Of a stretch of 7,423 nt of DNA, positions 5,170 to 7,423 are shown piece by piece. Within the stretch, counting starts at the first letter, position 1, and each line of letters opens with the position of its first letter. A program made the position numbers and the translations under genes. This stretch comes from a bacterium (GTDB lineage Bacteria; Bacteroidota; Bacteroidia; Bacteroidales; Muribaculaceae): contig SFWW01000094.1 of assembly GCA_004559845.1 (NCBI GenBank), positions 1 through 7,423 on the forward strand, read 5' to 3'. Under the pieces are notes generated by a model that was given only the letters and a program-made list of their open reading frames with translations, ran no database searches and was not told the DNA's origin.

Positions 5170-6147
5170 ATGATAAAAGCAGGCATCATAGGCGGAGCAG
5201 GCTACACAGCCGGCGAATTGGCACGCTTGCTCATCTACCATCCGCAAGTGGAACTGAAATGGCTCAGCAGCACCAGCAATGCCGGCAATCGGGTGGATAG
5301 CGTGCACCAAGGGCTCATTGGCGAAACCGACCTTGTGTTTACCGACCAAACGCCACTCGACGAAATCGACGTGCTCTTTTTGTGCACACCTCACGGCTTT
5401 TCAAAGCCATTTTTGGAAGAACACCGAGAGGATATTCCGGAAGGACTACGCATCATCGATTTGGCGCAAGACTTCCGCATCGCCGACGGCAAGCACGATT
5501 TTGTGTACGGATTGCCCGAACTCAATCGTAGCCACATCACCACAGCCACACGGCACATCGCCAACCCCGGTTGCTTTGCCACAGCCATACAACTGGCACT
5601 GTTGCCCTTGGCAAAAGCACATTTGCTGAATGCCGACGTGCACATCCACGCCATCACCGGTAGCACCGGCGCCGGCGTGAAACCCGGACCCACCAAACAC
5701 TTCTCGTGGCGCAACGACAATGTGAGCATCTACAAAGCGTTTCGCCACCAGCATTTGGCGGAAATAGGACAATCGCTGAGGAGTTTGCAACCCGATTTTG
5801 ATGCCCAATTAGAATTTATACCCGTGCGCGGGTGTTTTTCGCGCGGCATATTCGCCACCCTCTACCTGCACAGCGATGCCACGGCAGAGGAAGTGAATCG
5901 CCTCTATCAAGCCTACTACGCCGATGCAGCGTTCACCTTCGTGACCGACAAGGCAGTGGATTTGAAAGACGTGGTCAACACCAACAAATGCCTCCTCCAT
6001 GTGGAGAAAATCGACGACAAAATTCTCATCACTTCGGCTATCGACAATTTGCTGAAAGGGGCTGTGGGCACTGCCGTGCACAATATGAATCTGCTCTTCG
6101 GCATGCCCGAGCGAGAAGGGCTATTGCTCAAAGCATCAGCATTTTGA
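5170..6147 (+). CDS. argC: N-acetyl(succinyl)-gamma-glutamyl-phosphate reductase ArgC
   Basis: ArgC reduces the N-acyl-glutamyl phosphate to the semialdehyde with NADPH, the third step from glutamate. The protein has 325 residues, full length for the family (about 320). GIIGGAGYTAGEL (5-17) is the nucleotide-binding glycine loop, STSNAG (34-39) follows, and the active-site cysteine is Cys135 in NPGCFAT (132-138). GSTGAGVKPGP (164-174), the HQH pair (193-195) and SAIDNLLKGAVGTAVHNMN near the C-terminus complete the pattern. The start at 5170 lies 3 nt after the argG stop, and the order argG-argC-argD is that of Bacteroides. In Bacteroidales the acyl group is probably succinyl because the pathway uses N-succinylornithine transcarbamylase; that gene is not in this window, so the substrate is inferred. 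No defect is seen. Confidence 0.96.
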   Translation: MIKAGIIGGAGYTAGELARLLIYHPQVELKWLSSTSNAGNRVDSVHQGLIGETDLVFTDQTPLDEIDVLFLCTPHGFSKPFLEEHREDIPEGLRIIDLAQDFRIADGKHDFVYGLPELNRSHITTATRHIANPGCFATAIQLALLPLAKAHLLNADVHIHAITGSTGAGVKPGPTKHFSWRNDNVSIYKAFRHQHLAEIGQSLRSLQPDFDAQLEFIPVRGCFSRGIFATLYLHSDATAEEVNRLYQAYYADAAFTFVTDKAVDLKDVVNTNKCLLHVEKIDDKILITSAIDNLLKGAVGTAVHNMNLLFGMPEREGLLLKASAF

Positions 6148-6156
6148 GAACCAAAA

Positions 6157-6205
6157 GCCGAGAGCCATTAGCCATTAGCCGTTAGCCATTAGCCATTAGC
6201 CGAGA
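6157..6205 (+). repeat. Symmetric 7-bp tandem repeat array (7 units)
   Basis: Seven heptamers follow one another: GCCGAGA, GCCATTA, GCCATTA, GCCGTTA, GCCATTA, GCCATTA, GCCGAGA. The order is symmetric around the central GCCGTTA. The array begins 9 nt after the argC stop. It is the left arm of a structure whose right arm lies at 6248-6282. Confidence 0.9.
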
Positions 6206-6288
6206 GCTACTTAGCTATAGAAGCTATGGAGCTAAAAGCTATAAAAGGCTAAAAGCTAAAGGCTAACGGCTAAAAGCTAAATTTTTTT
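6164..6288 (+). terminator. Attenuator-like hairpin with T-run before argD
   Basis: The right arm (6248-6282) consists of five heptamers, GCTAAAA, GCTAAAG, GCTAACG, GCTAAAA and GCTAAAT, roughly complementary to the left array. For example, TTAGCCGTTAGCC (6175-6187) pairs with GGCTAACGGCTAA (6261-6273). Seven T (6282-6288) follow, ending 3 nt before the argD ATG. The spacer (6206-6247) contains further AGCTA/TAGCT palindromes. This has the form of an intrinsic terminator inside the operon and could lower or regulate argD expression. That it acts so is inference. Confidence 0.45.
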
Positions 6289-6291
6289 ACT

Positions 6292-7413
6292 ATGAAATTA
6301 TTTGATGTATATCCCTTATTTGATATCGAGATTGTGAAGGGGCGGGGTTGCCGCACCTACGATGCCGACGGCACGGAATATCTTGATTTATATGGCGGCC
6401 ATGCCGTGATTTCGGTGGGCCACAGCCACCCGCACTACGTGGAAGCGCTCAAACGCCAAGCCGAGCAATTGGTGTTTTACAGCAATTCGGTGGTGAATGG
6501 CTTGCAAGTGGAATTGGCAAAAAAATTGGGCAGCATTTGCGGCTACCCCAACTATCAACTGTTTCTCATCAACTCCGGAGCCGAAGCCAACGAGAATGCG
6601 ATGAAATTGGCATCGTTTCACACCGGAAAGCCACGCGTGATAGCCTTCAGCAAGGCATTCCACGGACGCACCTCGCTCGCGGTGGAAGCCACCGACAACC
6701 CCAAGATACAAGCACCCGTGAATGCCACACCCCACGTAACCATCGTGCCATTTTGCGACATTGAAGCCGTGCGGGCGGAAATTGCCAAAGGCGATGTGGC
6801 AGCGGTGATCATAGAAGGTATTCAAGGCGTGGGCGGCATCCAAATTCCTACCACGGAATTTATGCAACAGTTGCGCCAATTGACCCGCGAATCCGGCGTG
6901 GTGCTCATCCTCGACGAGATACAAAGCGGCTACGGCCGTACGGGAAAATTCTTTGCGCATCAATGGTATGGCATCGAAGCCGACATCGTGACCATGGCAA
7001 AAGGCATTTGCAACGGTTACCCCATGGGCGCGCTCATTTGCAGCGAAGCCTTCAAACCCGTGTACGGAATGCTGGGCACCACCTTCGGCGGCAACCATTT
7101 GGGCTGTGCCGGCGCCATCGCCGTGCTTGAAATCTTCGAGAAAGAGCAACTGGTGGAGAACGCACGAAAAGTGGGCGAGCATCTGCTCACGGAACTGAAA
7201 AAGATTCCCGGCATCAAGGAAGTGCGAGGCCGTGGCTTAATGATAGGCATGGAGTTCGACTATCCGGTGAAAGAACTTCGCAGCCGCTTGATTCACGAGC
7301 AGCACGTGTTTACCGGCGCTTCAGGCACCAATATGATACGCCTGTTGCCCCCGTTGGTGCTCACCATCGCCCAAGCCGACGAATTTATCACCCGCCTAAA
7401 ATCCGCCCTCTAA
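6292..7413 (+). CDS. argD: Acetylornithine/succinylornithine aminotransferase ArgD
   Basis: ArgD is a class III PLP-dependent aminotransferase that moves an amino group from glutamate to the N-acyl-glutamate semialdehyde, giving N-acyl-ornithine. The protein has 373 residues, full family length. SGAEANENAMK (95-105) binds PLP phosphate, FHGRT is at 123-127, LDEIQSGYGRTG (207-218) carries the cofactor-binding Asp208, and TMAKGICNGYPMGA (234-247) carries the Schiff-base Lys237. GTTFGGNHL (262-270) and EVRGRGLMIGMEF follow. The start MKLFDVYPLFDI matches the Bacteroides form. It is fourth in the arg operon, but 144 nt of repeats with a terminator-like end separate it from argC, so it may be expressed differently from the genes before it. 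The succinylated substrate is inferred from the phylum. Confidence 0.95.
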   Translation: MKLFDVYPLFDIEIVKGRGCRTYDADGTEYLDLYGGHAVISVGHSHPHYVEALKRQAEQLVFYSNSVVNGLQVELAKKLGSICGYPNYQLFLINSGAEANENAMKLASFHTGKPRVIAFSKAFHGRTSLAVEATDNPKIQAPVNATPHVTIVPFCDIEAVRAEIAKGDVAAVIIEGIQGVGGIQIPTTEFMQQLRQLTRESGVVLILDEIQSGYGRTGKFFAHQWYGIEADIVTMAKGICNGYPMGALICSEAFKPVYGMLGTTFGGNHLGCAGAIAVLEIFEKEQLVENARKVGEHLLTELKKIPGIKEVRGRGLMIGMEFDYPVKELRSRLIHEQHVFTGASGTNMIRLLPPLVLTIAQADEFITRLKSAL

Positions 7414-7423
7414 CCGCCCCCTC

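Noticed and set aside
4120..5394. Long minus-strand open frame (424 codons) opposite argG and argC
   Set aside because: It is antisense to well-identified genes, resembles no protein family, and is explained by codon bias of the plus-strand genes.
6157..6282. CRISPR array
   Set aside because: Units are 7 bp with no spacers and no cas genes nearby, so this is a tandem repeat and not a CRISPR.
6388..7182. Minus-strand open frame of 264 codons opposite argD
   Set aside because: It is a shadow of the complete argD gene and shows no domain or motif.

Overview
The window looks like a chromosomal segment from a member of the Bacteroidales (Bacteroidetes). The arginine proteins (ArgR, GNAT, ArgG, ArgC, ArgD) read like Bacteroides/Prevotella-type versions. 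Start codons have A-rich leaders rather than Shine-Dalgarno sites. The recognisable promoters have the Bacteroidetes TAnnTTTG -7 element. Genus cannot be fixed from the sequence alone.

Left part (1-1793, minus strand): gltX (glutamyl-tRNA synthetase), running off the left edge, and surE (5'-nucleotidase) behind it. Both are broken by internal deletions. gltX lacks roughly 80 nt and changes frame near 625-631. surE lacks about 6 codons at the metal-binding loop near 1667 and about 50 codons plus a frame change near 1436-1442. Each has a plausible promoter, and the gltX promoter is overlapped by a palindromic, operator-like cluster.

Middle (1794-2728): a hexamer microsatellite in the surE promoter, then a complete tRNA-Lys(CTT) with its own promoter and intrinsic terminator. 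A roughly 600-nt gene-free stretch follows. It holds a large 141-nt compound palindrome and a run of short hairpins that read as tandem terminators on the minus strand. The arg promoter follows, next to an inverted repeat that could be its operator.

Right part (2729-7413, plus strand): an arginine biosynthesis operon argR - [GNAT acyltransferase + argG in one open frame] - argC - argD. ArgR would sense arginine and control the cluster. The GNAT domain is probably the N-acylglutamate synthase (first step). ArgC and ArgD do the reductase and aminotransferase steps on the acylated intermediates, probably N-succinylated in Bacteroidales. ArgG converts citrulline and aspartate to argininosuccinate. 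argB, the transcarbamylase, the deacylase and argH are not in the window. The two most unusual points here are the in-frame GNAT-ArgG fusion and a symmetric 7-bp repeat array ending in a T-run just before argD, which could act as an attenuator. Nothing in the window amounts to a wholly new system.
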